DNA of 64,000 nt, from positions 1 through 64,000 of the forward strand of contig DATJOJ010000056.1 in the NCBI GenBank assembly GCA_035507035.1, given 5' to 3'. Position numbers and translations under genes: made by a program. Source of the DNA: DATJOJ01 sp035507035 (GTDB lineage Bacteria > Acidobacteriota > Terriglobia > Terriglobales > Acidobacteriaceae). The notes beneath the pieces are model-generated. The model ran no database searches. It saw only the letters and a program-made list of their open reading frames with translations, and was not told the DNA's origin. Shown in pieces: positions 27,619-35,485 of this stretch. Numbering within the stretch: the stretch's first letter is position 1; each line of letters opens with the position of its first letter.

Positions 27619-28905
27619 ATGCTGAAATATAGCTCCAAGATCGGCATTGCCGCCGCCCTTTTGTTTGCGGCAAGCATGTGGTTTTATATGCAGCGCGTTC
27701 TGATCACGCATCAGGAAGCCGAGGCTGCGACCCACGATATCCCGCGCGGCAATCTCTCCGACCTTTATCCGCGCTGGCTGGGAGCGCGCGAGTTACTGTT
27801 GCGCCACCGTGATCCTTACAGCCCCGAAATTACCCGCGAAATCCAAATTGGCTATTATGGCCGCGCCCTTGATTCGCACCGCGCTTACGATCCGATCGAT
27901 CAACAAGCCTTTGCCTATCCTGTTTACGTCGTTTTCCTGCTTGCACCGGCAGTATTCCTACCCTTTTGGATGGTTCAGATTGGGGCGCGATGGTTCCTCG
28001 CCGTTTTGACCGCCGCGACCGTGCTGTTTGCGTTGCGTGCTCTCCGCTGGCGACCTTCGGTCGCGAAGATAGCAATCATTGTCATTCTGGTGATGGGCAG
28101 TTTTCAGTCCATCCAAGGAATCAAGCTGCAGCAGTTGAGCCTTTTGGTCAGTGGGTTGCTTGCGGCGTCGGCCATGTTGCTCGTCGGAGGCCAGTTCGTG
28201 GTGGCCGGTATTCTGATGGCCCTGGCGACCATAAAACCACAGCTTGCCTTACCGTTGACGGTAGCCATTTTATTTTGGGCTCTTCACAATTGGCGATTGG
28301 GACGGAAGTTTATATTCAGCTTCGCCGCCACGATGATGGCCCTGTTTATCGGGAGTGAAGCAATCTTGCCGGGCTGGATCGGCGAATTTCGCGCCGCCGT
28401 TATCGATTATCGTCGCTACAACAACGGCGCCGGATCTATCCTCGACCTCCTTTTTGGGTCTGCTTTCGGAAAACTTTTGACCTTTGCCGTAATCATTGCG
28501 GTGGCTTTTATCTGTGGGAGGGCTCGCAATGTGTCCAACGATGATCCCATTTTCGGACGGACCATTGCTCTCATTCTGGCGGCCACGGTCGCCATCACAC
28601 CCAAGGCAGCTCCATATAATCAAGTGCTATTGATAATCCCGGTTTTGTTGATCGTCCAATGTGCGTCCCAACTATGGGCCGGGAGTTTCTTGTCGCGCAG
28701 TTGCTTCGTGATTGCTACGCTTCTCTTTTCCTGGCCTTGGCTGGCGGCGTTAGCGATCACCGTCGCCTCGCTTTTCTTGCCTGCTCCAGAATTACTGAAG
28801 GCATGGTCCTTGCCCATTTACACCAGTCTTCTGATCCCGCTGATCGTGTTTGTGGAGGTGACATTTGTGTGCAGCAAATTAAACTTCAGCAGCAGAGGTT
28901 GGTGA
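27619..28905 (+). CDS. GT87-like membrane glycosyltransferase, copy B2
   Basis: About 428 residues from the ATG at 27619. A GTG at 27580 would add 13 charged residues and cannot be excluded. The substrate loop SDLYPRWLGARELLLRHRDPYSPEITREIQIGYYGRALD is nearly identical in layout to B1. The conserved downstream text VAGILMALATIKPQLALPL matches the B1 GGFFLAVATMKPDTTGLL. It is the last gene of the A1-B1-remnant-A2-B2 array. Confidence 0.75.
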   Translation: MLKYSSKIGIAAALLFAASMWFYMQRVLITHQEAEAATHDIPRGNLSDLYPRWLGARELLLRHRDPYSPEITREIQIGYYGRALDSHRAYDPIDQQAFAYPVYVVFLLAPAVFLPFWMVQIGARWFLAVLTAATVLFALRALRWRPSVAKIAIIVILVMGSFQSIQGIKLQQLSLLVSGLLAASAMLLVGGQFVVAGILMALATIKPQLALPLTVAILFWALHNWRLGRKFIFSFAATMMALFIGSEAILPGWIGEFRAAVIDYRRYNNGAGSILDLLFGSAFGKLLTFAVIIAVAFICGRARNVSNDDPIFGRTIALILAATVAITPKAAPYNQVLLIIPVLLIVQCASQLWAGSFLSRSCFVIATLLFSWPWLAALAITVASLFLPAPELLKAWSLPIYTSLLIPLIVFVEVTFVCSKLNFSSRGW

Positions 28906-28994
28906 TCCGTGGTCACGCAATGGCGGCCTGAATTTGCATTCCTTCGCTGCTCGCGTTACGCTTCTCACGGCTATAGAATCTTTCGGAGGACGGA

Positions 28995-29348
28995 ATGAGC
29001 CTGAAGGTTGAGACCCGCCAAGTGGATGGCGTCACCGTGGTTTCGTGTCACGGCCGCATCGTGCTGGGGGAAGAATCTGCCGGCATGCGCGATACTCTGA
29101 AGCGAGCGTTGACCTCCTCGAAACATTTGGTGCTCGACCTTTCCGGAGTCAGCTACATTGACAGCAGTGGGTTAGGAACGTTGGTGGGCGTTTATTCCTC
29201 GGCTCGCGGCACGGGTGCGGATATTAAACTTGCGGGATTGAACCAGCGCCTGCGCGATCTACTACAGATCACAAAACTAGTCACCGTATTCGAGGTCTAC
29301 GACACCGTGCAGCAGGCGATTGCGGCCTGGAAACAGCAGCGCGGATAA
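28995..29348 (+). CDS. STAS-domain anti-anti-sigma factor
   Basis: The protein has 117 residues and consists of a single STAS domain. The phosphorylatable serine lies in LDLSGVSYIDSSGLGTLVG. Such proteins release a sigma factor by binding its anti-sigma kinase when they are dephosphorylated. A ribosome site GGAGGA lies just upstream. The next gene encodes a PP2C phosphatase of the type that dephosphorylates STAS proteins. No anti-sigma kinase gene is nearby. Confidence 0.9.
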   Translation: MSLKVETRQVDGVTVVSCHGRIVLGEESAGMRDTLKRALTSSKHLVLDLSGVSYIDSSGLGTLVGVYSSARGTGADIKLAGLNQRLRDLLQITKLVTVFEVYDTVQQAIAAWKQQRG

Positions 29349-29477
29349 GCCGCTTTTGCCGTTGCAACCTCGGATCAATCGCAAAAGAAATCATCCTTCC
29401 CCCTTTTCACCGATGTTCGATCCTGTCATTATTCTTGTATCCTCTTATGGTTAGCGCCATGAGATGGGTTGCGCGCT

Positions 29478-31145
29478 ATGGCCTTTCAATCCACAATCAT
29501 CACGCCGCCGGAACCGGGCTCGGGAGTGTTCCCGACGCTCATCTTCGTTCAGGGGAATGAGCAGCGCGTGATTGCGCTCAACCATAGCCCTTTCACTGTC
29601 GGTCGCAAAGTTGATAAAGATCTGGTGATTGCGGATCCACGCGTCTCCCGCGACCATGCGTTAATCGTCTCGGAGAATGGCAGGTTTGCTGTCGTCGATC
29701 AGGGCAGCAAGCACGGGACGTTCGTCAACGGTGAGCGGGTGCAGCGCAAAACTCTGGAGCGTAACGATCGCCTGGAGTTTGGTGTGCGCGAAGTCACGTA
29801 TGTGATTTTTAACCCACAACACGCGACCACCAATTCCGCCCGCGAATTTCTGAGCCAGATTTCGGTGATGCACATCTCCGATGAGACCACCGATCTGGAG
29901 AAATTGACCCTCTTCCTGCAAGCCGCCCGTAAGCTGAACACCATCGGAGTGCTGGACGAAATTCTGATGACGCTGCTCGACGTGACATTGAAGCTCACCC
30001 GCGCCGAGCGGGCGTTCGTCTTCATGAAGAATGATCATGGGGAGTTGAAGCTGGCTGCGGGACGCAACTCCAAGGGCGAACCGCTGCTCGAAGACACCAC
30101 GATTTCGCACTCCATTCTGGAGGATGCGCTCAAGTCGAACTCAGAATTCGTTCTCACTGATACCAGCCGATCGGCCGATCTTGCCGGCCGCAAGAGCATC
30201 GTTGCTTATGATCTCCGGACCGTGATTTGCGTTCCCTTGCGCAAGCCCCAAGTACAAACTGCTCCTCAAGCCGAGGGTCAGCCAGCGCCATCGTCCGGCG
30301 AAGCTATGGGAGCGTTGTACGTCGATTCGCGCTTTGCTTCGCGTGACATCTCAAGTGTGAGCAACGACATTCTGCACGCGATTGCGACCGAAGCGGCCTC
30401 GCTGATCGAAAACGCTCGGTTGGTGCAAGCGGAAGAGTCGGCGCGCCGCTATCAGCAGGAACTTTCGATTGCGGCCTCGATTCAGCAGCGGCTGATGGCC
30501 GTCACCATCCCTGAAGTCCCATTTGCGCGGCTTGGCGGACGCAATCTTTCCTGCAAAGAGATTGGCGGCGATTTCTTCGATGCCGTCAACACCAAAGACG
30601 GTCTAGCAGTTGTTCTGGCGGACGTTAGTGGTAAAGGAGTCTCCGCGGCGCTGCTGGCATCAACCTTGCAGGGCATGATCTATTCGCAGCTGGCGGCTGG
30701 TATGCCGCTGGTCGAAATTGTTAGCGGTGTCAACCGCTTCTTCACGCACAAGCACATTGGAGAAAAATACGCGACGGTAATTCTGGCGCGCGTCCGCAGC
30801 GATGGCGAGTTGGAGTATGTAAATTGCGGCCACGTTCCGCCGCTGATCGTTTCCGGCGGTGAGGTCGAGCGCCCATCCCATGGAAATCTTCCGGTTGGGC
30901 TTTTGCCAGATGCGGAATACGGCAGTGCGAAAGTGCAGCTCAAGGCGGGCGACCGTCTGATTCTAGTTACCGATGGAGTTACGGAAGCAGAAAATGCGCG
31001 TGCAGAATTTTTCGAGGATTCGCGACTGGAACTCGCCGCGCGATCCGGCGGATTGGACGATATCTTTTCGGCGATCTCTAAATTTTGCGCCGGCAATCCC
31101 TTGAGTGACGACTGCACGGTAGTTGAGTTGTCTTACACCGGCTAG
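29478..31145 (+). CDS. FHA-GAF-PP2C (RsbU/SpoIIE-type) serine phosphatase
   Basis: A protein of 555 residues from the ATG at 29478 (the longer frame begins with a TTG). Domains: an FHA domain (about 20-105: FTVGRKVDKDLVIADPRVSRDHALI, with GSKHGTFVNGERV), a GAF domain (about 140-315) and a PP2C_SIG phosphatase (about 345-553). The phosphatase metal motifs are EIGGDFFDAV, VVLADVSGKGVSAALLAS, LILVTDGVTEAEN and a terminal DDCTVVEL. FHA domains bind phosphothreonine, so the phosphatase may be recruited by a Thr kinase. The likely substrate is the upstream STAS protein. Confidence 0.9.
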   Translation: MAFQSTIITPPEPGSGVFPTLIFVQGNEQRVIALNHSPFTVGRKVDKDLVIADPRVSRDHALIVSENGRFAVVDQGSKHGTFVNGERVQRKTLERNDRLEFGVREVTYVIFNPQHATTNSAREFLSQISVMHISDETTDLEKLTLFLQAARKLNTIGVLDEILMTLLDVTLKLTRAERAFVFMKNDHGELKLAAGRNSKGEPLLEDTTISHSILEDALKSNSEFVLTDTSRSADLAGRKSIVAYDLRTVICVPLRKPQVQTAPQAEGQPAPSSGEAMGALYVDSRFASRDISSVSNDILHAIATEAASLIENARLVQAEESARRYQQELSIAASIQQRLMAVTIPEVPFARLGGRNLSCKEIGGDFFDAVNTKDGLAVVLADVSGKGVSAALLASTLQGMIYSQLAAGMPLVEIVSGVNRFFTHKHIGEKYATVILARVRSDGELEYVNCGHVPPLIVSGGEVERPSHGNLPVGLLPDAEYGSAKVQLKAGDRLILVTDGVTEAENARAEFFEDSRLELAARSGGLDDIFSAISKFCAGNPLSDDCTVVELSYTG

Positions 31146-31202
31146 AAACACATTTCTTGTTGAGGCCATTTCCTGATCGCACCGCTGCTAAGATAGCCGC
31201 TA

Positions 31203-32822
31203 ATGTCTGCTCTCCGTCGCTGGTTTCGTGATCCCTTATTTCTTCTCTGCCTCGTCGCCGGGTTAGGTGCCTTTGCAGTGCAATCGGGCGAGCTTGGCAC
31301 CAGCGACACCATGCATCGTCTGCAGACGACGCACTCCTGGTGGACCTCAGAACCTGCCGTCTTTCCGGACGAATATCCCGAGTTCGGAGTTCATGGCCGA
31401 GGCGGCAAGCTCTATGCTTGGTACGGCATCGGACAATCCCTCTTGTTGCTGCCTGCCGATGTTGTCGGAACCTACATCGAGAAACTTTCCTGGTTCGACA
31501 ATTACAACGGCAATGACCCGAGTGTTCGCGATATCTTCGTCACCTACACGACGAACGTTGTGATCAACGTTTTCACCGCGCTCATCTGCTTTCGATTTCT
31601 CAGCTTGCTTGGTTTCAGCATGAGGCAGTCCGTCTTTGGCGTGCTGGCCTTACTCTTTGCCACTACTCATCTCCATTACACGCAGAACATGACGGAGAAC
31701 AACTACATTATGCTGCTCACTCTGGCCGGACTTACCTGGCAATATCAATGGCTGAAGACTGGGAATCGGCGCGCGCTGGTTCTGGGTTCAACGGCTCTCG
31801 GGCTTAACCTGCTGACGCGTTTGACCACGGTCTTGGATCTGATAGCTGTAGCAATTTTCATTCTGCTCGTTCTCTGGTTTGAGCGCGCTGAGAACCTCAG
31901 ATGGCGGATGCTCTCATATTACAGAGCCGCTTTGCCAATCTATGCCGTCTTTCTGTTTCTTGACCGGTTGTATCAGTGGTACCGCTTTGGGTCATTCTTC
32001 AATACCTACGCGTCGGTGACGGCCAAGGAATTTCGCTCGCTCAATCCGTTGTTGCCCCCAAACTATCCTTGGGAGACGCCGTTTCATGTGGGATTTCTGG
32101 GGCCACTGATCACGGCGGAAAAATCGATCTTTTTGTTCGATCCACTCCTCTTGCTCACGATGCTGATGGCGATCATGTTCTGGCGGCGCTTCACTCCCGC
32201 GGTCAAGGCATACCTGGTTGCGGGTCTGTTTTTATTGTTGGCGTACATCTGCTTCTACGCCAGATACACGGTATGGAGCGGAGATTTTGCCTGGGGAGAT
32301 CGCTACGTTTCCACAGCGGCCGAATTGGGGGCGTTCATCTCCGTGCCCTTGCTGCTGCGCTATCGGAAGGATGTCGGAAGATACTTGTTTGCGGGCAGTG
32401 TTGTGCTGATTGTTGCCAGCGTGGTCATCCAGATCGCGTCGCTTGCCTTCTGGCTTCCCCTCGAAATCTACCAGATGGAGACGCTTGGCCATCCTACTGT
32501 CGTCATTTTTCTTCGCCTGAAGAACATCGTGGCATTTGCTCTCGGAAAAATGGACGCGTGGGGTCTGAACAATCATGCCATGACGGAAGACCCCTGGGAC
32601 TACGTCCACATCACCACGTGGAACTTCCTTCCATTTCTTTTGCGGCACGTCGGTGTGGTTTCGAACTGGGTTGTGAAAACAACGTTCGCGATATGGATCG
32701 CTGGCCTGGCCGCATTCGTCGCCGTTTTCGCCCGGTTATGGAGAGCTATACCTGGTGACACGCCGGGCGAATCACCGGATACGCGATTGCGTGGCTATGA
32801 GAGCGCGTTGAAGACAGGCTAG
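31203..32822 (+). CDS. Polytopic membrane protein of unknown function, GT-C-like
   Basis: A protein of 539 residues with about eleven hydrophobic segments. The large first loop (about 25-85) has acidic and Trp residues: SDTMHRLQTTHSWWTSEPAVFPDEYPEF, then GKLYAWYGIGQSLLLLPAD. The topology, with a long first periplasmic loop, fits GT-C-fold transferases, but no diagnostic motif lets me name the reaction. It sits 57 bp after the FHA phosphatase and 53 bp before pcm. It is not clearly part of either unit. Confidence 0.6.
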   Translation: MSALRRWFRDPLFLLCLVAGLGAFAVQSGELGTSDTMHRLQTTHSWWTSEPAVFPDEYPEFGVHGRGGKLYAWYGIGQSLLLLPADVVGTYIEKLSWFDNYNGNDPSVRDIFVTYTTNVVINVFTALICFRFLSLLGFSMRQSVFGVLALLFATTHLHYTQNMTENNYIMLLTLAGLTWQYQWLKTGNRRALVLGSTALGLNLLTRLTTVLDLIAVAIFILLVLWFERAENLRWRMLSYYRAALPIYAVFLFLDRLYQWYRFGSFFNTYASVTAKEFRSLNPLLPPNYPWETPFHVGFLGPLITAEKSIFLFDPLLLLTMLMAIMFWRRFTPAVKAYLVAGLFLLLAYICFYARYTVWSGDFAWGDRYVSTAAELGAFISVPLLLRYRKDVGRYLFAGSVVLIVASVVIQIASLAFWLPLEIYQMETLGHPTVVIFLRLKNIVAFALGKMDAWGLNNHAMTEDPWDYVHITTWNFLPFLLRHVGVVSNWVVKTTFAIWIAGLAAFVAVFARLWRAIPGDTPGESPDTRLRGYESALKTG

Positions 32823-32875
32823 CGGAAAGCGAGATGTTTGCCGCGACTTAGCGTTATTCTGATCGCAGAGACGCA

Positions 32876-33544
32876 ATGGATCCTCTCATCAAGACTGACG
32901 CATTCACTCGCCAGCGACAAAGCATGGTCGACGAACAATTGCGCGCTCGCGGAATCCATGATCAGCGCGTCTTGACAGCCATGGCTTGCGTTCCACGCCA
33001 CGAGTTCGTCGCGGAGGAATATTGGAATCAGGCGTACGAAGATCATCCGCTTCCCATCGGAGAAGAGCAGACGATTTCGCAGCCCTATATTGTTGCAATC
33101 ATGCTGCAAGCGCTGGAACTCAGCGGAACTGAGACTGTTCTCGAAGTTGGAACGGGCTCGGGCTATCAGGCGGCGGTGCTGGCAGAACTGAGCAGACAGG
33201 TTTACACGATCGAGCGACACCCTTCACTAGCCCGGTCGGCCGAGGCCGTTCTGCAGCGATTGGGATACAGCAACGTAGCTGTGCAGGTTGGTGACGGTAG
33301 CCAGGGGTTTCGGGAACACGCGCCTTACGATGCGATCGTCGTTTCGGCGGCTGCTCCCCGGATTCCGCCATCGCTGTTCGAACAATTGCGCGAAGGCGGG
33401 CGCATGGCGATTCCGGTAGGACCTGCCTATGCGCAGGAATTCCAGTTAGTGGGGAAAGAATCCGGCGAAATGGCGATCAGAAAACTCGAAGGCTGCCGCT
33501 TTGTACCACTGATTGGATGCCAAGGCTATCCCGAAGGCGGGTAG
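32876..33544 (+). CDS. pcm: Protein-L-isoaspartate O-methyltransferase
   Basis: A protein of 222 residues, the usual family length. The SAM-binding motif I is VLEVGTGSGYQAAVLAEL. Flanking family text includes RHEFVAEEYWNQAYEDHPLPIGEEQTISQPYIVA and, near the end, AAPRIPPSLFEQLREGGRMAIPVG. It methylates isoaspartyl residues in aged proteins so they can be repaired. It probably overlaps or abuts the prenyltransferase gene downstream. Confidence 0.95.
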   Translation: MDPLIKTDAFTRQRQSMVDEQLRARGIHDQRVLTAMACVPRHEFVAEEYWNQAYEDHPLPIGEEQTISQPYIVAIMLQALELSGTETVLEVGTGSGYQAAVLAELSRQVYTIERHPSLARSAEAVLQRLGYSNVAVQVGDGSQGFREHAPYDAIVVSAAAPRIPPSLFEQLREGGRMAIPVGPAYAQEFQLVGKESGEMAIRKLEGCRFVPLIGCQGYPEGG

Positions 33545-33579
33545 TTTCAGGCAGCCTCGCGTCCGGTACAATCTTTTTG

Positions 33580-34443
33580 GTGGCTGTCCTCCGTAATCTG
33601 CGCGTAACTCTGGAGATGATCAAATGGGAGCACTCGGTGTTTGTGCTTCCGTTCGCTCTCTGCGGTGCTATGCTGGCCGCGCACGGTTGGCCGAATGCTC
33701 ATACGTTGATTTGGATTGTTGTAGCGATGGTAGCCGCGCGCTCGGCTGCGATGGCGTTCAATCGTCTTGCCGATGCCTCGATTGACGCGGCGAATCCCCG
33801 CACCCGAACCCGTGCTCTACCCGCAGGCACACTCACGCCAACGTTTGTAGCGACGTTCGTGGTGATTTCGTGTGTGGTTTTCGTTGTCGCCGCCTGGCGA
33901 CTGAATCACTTGTCATTGATGCTTTCTCCGGTTGCGCTAGCGATCATTCTTCTCTATTCCTTCAGCAAGCGCTTTACCCGATGGTCCCATTTGATTCTAG
34001 GCTTCGCTATGGGGATTGCGCCGTCCGCGGCGTGGATCGCAGTCCGTGGCTCGCTTGATCCGCGAATCTTGCTGCTGACCGCGGCGGTGACCTTTTGGGG
34101 CGGCGGCTTCGACGTTTTATATGCGTGCCAGGATTACGATTTCGACCGCCAGAGTGGGCTGCACTCGGTCCCGCGTTATGTTGGAATTGCCAACGCGCTG
34201 TGGATTGCGCGGTTGTTTCACCTGTCGATGGCGCTGCTGCTGGTCAGTCTTGTGGTCGTCTTCGGGTTGGGAAAACTGGCCATCGCAGGAGTTGTCTTCG
34301 TGGCTTTCCTGCTCACCTATGAGCATTCCCTCGTCTCGCCGACTGACCTCTCCAAGCTCAATGCCGCGTTCTTCACCATGAACGGCGTGATTTCCGTGGT
34401 GTTCTTCCTTTTTGTTGCCGGCGACTTGCTTCTGAGACGCTAA
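33580..34443 (+). CDS. UbiA-family polyprenyltransferase (MqnP or UbiA/MenA type)
   Basis: About 287 residues from the GTG at 33580. The longer frame begins at 33517 inside pcm and adds a basic stretch. The first aspartate motif reads FNRLADASIDAANPRTRTRALPAG (NxxxDxxxD) and the second CQDYDFDRQSG (DxxxD), both typical of UbiA enzymes that bind Mg-prenyl diphosphate. Eight or nine membrane segments are visible. In a menaquinone-using phylum the likely role is prenylation of a quinone precursor, possibly by the futalosine branch (MqnP). That choice is inference. Confidence 0.85.
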   Translation: MAVLRNLRVTLEMIKWEHSVFVLPFALCGAMLAAHGWPNAHTLIWIVVAMVAARSAAMAFNRLADASIDAANPRTRTRALPAGTLTPTFVATFVVISCVVFVVAAWRLNHLSLMLSPVALAIILLYSFSKRFTRWSHLILGFAMGIAPSAAWIAVRGSLDPRILLLTAAVTFWGGGFDVLYACQDYDFDRQSGLHSVPRYVGIANALWIARLFHLSMALLLVSLVVVFGLGKLAIAGVVFVAFLLTYEHSLVSPTDLSKLNAAFFTMNGVISVVFFLFVAGDLLLRR

Positions 34444-34452
34444 GTGATTGAC

Positions 34453-34479
34453 TTGACTGGAACTAAGCTGCTCGATAAT
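34453..34479 (+). promoter_or_regulatory. Candidate promoter of sdpR-sdpI
   Basis: TTGACT at 34453-34458 (a second copy lies at 34448-34453) is followed by GATAAT at 34474-34479 after 15 bases. Both hexamers match the sigma-70 consensus at five of six positions, but the spacing is short. It partly overlaps the inverted repeat at 34479-34500. Confidence 0.35.
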
Positions 34480-34500
34480 AATTAGACATCGGCCTAATTA
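34479..34500. promoter_or_regulatory. Inverted repeat, likely SdpR operator
   Basis: TAATTAG (34479-34485) and CTAATTA (34494-34500) are perfect 7-bp inverted arms around 8 bases. The centre is about 35 bases before the sdpR ATG, next to the putative promoter. ArsR-type dimers bind such AT-rich palindromes, so autorepression is likely. Confidence 0.5.
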
Positions 34501-34524
34501 AGCGATCATCTAACAAAGTGGGAA

Positions 34525-34821
34525 ATGAGTAGCAATCAACCATTCAAGGCGATCAGCGACCCGACAAGGCGAGAGATTCTGGGCCTGTTGCGCCACGGGG
34601 AAAAAACTGCGGGAGATCTCGCTGAGCATTTCGATATGACCAAGCCGTCGATGTCCCATCATTTTGCGGTATTGAAAGAAGCGGACCTGATCACCAGCCG
34701 GCGTGAAGGTCAACAAATTTGGTATGGGCTGAACACGACGGTCGTGCAGGATGTTCTGGCTTGGGCGATGGATCTGATTGGGGATGGCAAAAAGCGCGGA
34801 GGAAGCGATGACAGCGAATAA
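34525..34821 (+). CDS. sdpR: ArsR-family repressor, SdpR-like
   Basis: A protein of 98 residues with a winged helix-turn-helix: FKAISDPTRREILGLLRHGEKTAGDLAEHFDMTKPSMSHHFAVLKEADLI. There are no metal-binding Cys residues, which favours the SdpR-type over metal sensors. The stop overlaps the start of the sdpI-like gene by 14 bp, so the two are co-expressed. In Bacillus the pair controls immunity to a toxin, but here the signal is unknown. Confidence 0.9.
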   Translation: MSSNQPFKAISDPTRREILGLLRHGEKTAGDLAEHFDMTKPSMSHHFAVLKEADLITSRREGQQIWYGLNTTVVQDVLAWAMDLIGDGKKRGGSDDSE

Positions 34822-35458
34822 ATACTATCTGGTTTGCGTGTTGCTGATTTTGGCGGCGTTGCTGGCCACAGTGGCCGTGTATCCGCAACTTCCCGAGCGC
34901 GTTGCCACGCATTGGGGAATTGATAATCGGCCGAATGGTTACAGTCCAAAGTGGGCGCTGTTCTTGATCGGTCCTGGCCTGATGATGCTGCTTTTGGTTT
35001 TGTTCCGCTTTCTTCCGTGGCTTTCGCCAAAACAGTGGGAGGTTGATTCATTTCGCAGTACGTATTTGCAAGTCATGCTGATCGTCATCGCCCTGATGGG
35101 CTACCTGTATGGTGCGACGTTGTGGGCGGGAATGACCGGTTCAGCCAATGTTGGCCGCGCAATCGTTGGCGGCGTGTGTTTACTGCTGGCTCTGCTGGGC
35201 AATCTTCTTGGAAAAGTTCGCCGCAACTTCTACATCGGCGTTCGCACCCCCTGGACCCTGGCCAACGAACGAGTGTGGAACGCGACCCATCGTTTTGCGG
35301 CAAAAACATTCGTGGTCGGCGGTCTTACGGGGCTGGCGCTGACCCTGGTTGGATTCCAGGGCTGGCCGGTTCTCGCGGTCCTGCTGGCCGCGCCTCTGAT
35401 ACCAGCAGCTTATTCTTTGTTCTTTTATAAGCAGCTCGAACGACGCGGTCAGTTGTAA
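34808..35458 (+). CDS. sdpI: SdpI-family membrane protein (DUF1648)
   Basis: About 216 residues from the ATG at 34808. The N-terminal DUF1648 part reads YPQLPERVATHWGIDNRPNGYSPKWALFL, followed by six membrane segments in all and the SdpI-type string NFYIGVRTPWTLANERVWNATHRFAAKTF. In Bacillus, SdpI binds the toxin SdpC and sequesters SdpR at the membrane. No toxin gene is visible nearby, so this is probably a general membrane-stress sensor pair. Confidence 0.9.
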   Translation: MTANKYYLVCVLLILAALLATVAVYPQLPERVATHWGIDNRPNGYSPKWALFLIGPGLMMLLLVLFRFLPWLSPKQWEVDSFRSTYLQVMLIVIALMGYLYGATLWAGMTGSANVGRAIVGGVCLLLALLGNLLGKVRRNFYIGVRTPWTLANERVWNATHRFAAKTFVVGGLTGLALTLVGFQGWPVLAVLLAAPLIPAAYSLFFYKQLERRGQL

Positions 35459-35485
35459 CTTTTATTTACTCGTTTTCACGAGCAC

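Noticed and set aside
31976..32758. A plus-strand open frame (260 codons) over the membrane protein at 31203
   Set aside because: The reading frame of the 31203 gene shows continuous membrane segments, and this one does not.
35469..35482. A 5-bp hairpin between the sdpI and alpha-oxoamine synthase genes
   Set aside because: Neither strand has a T-run after it, and the stem is too short to call a terminator.
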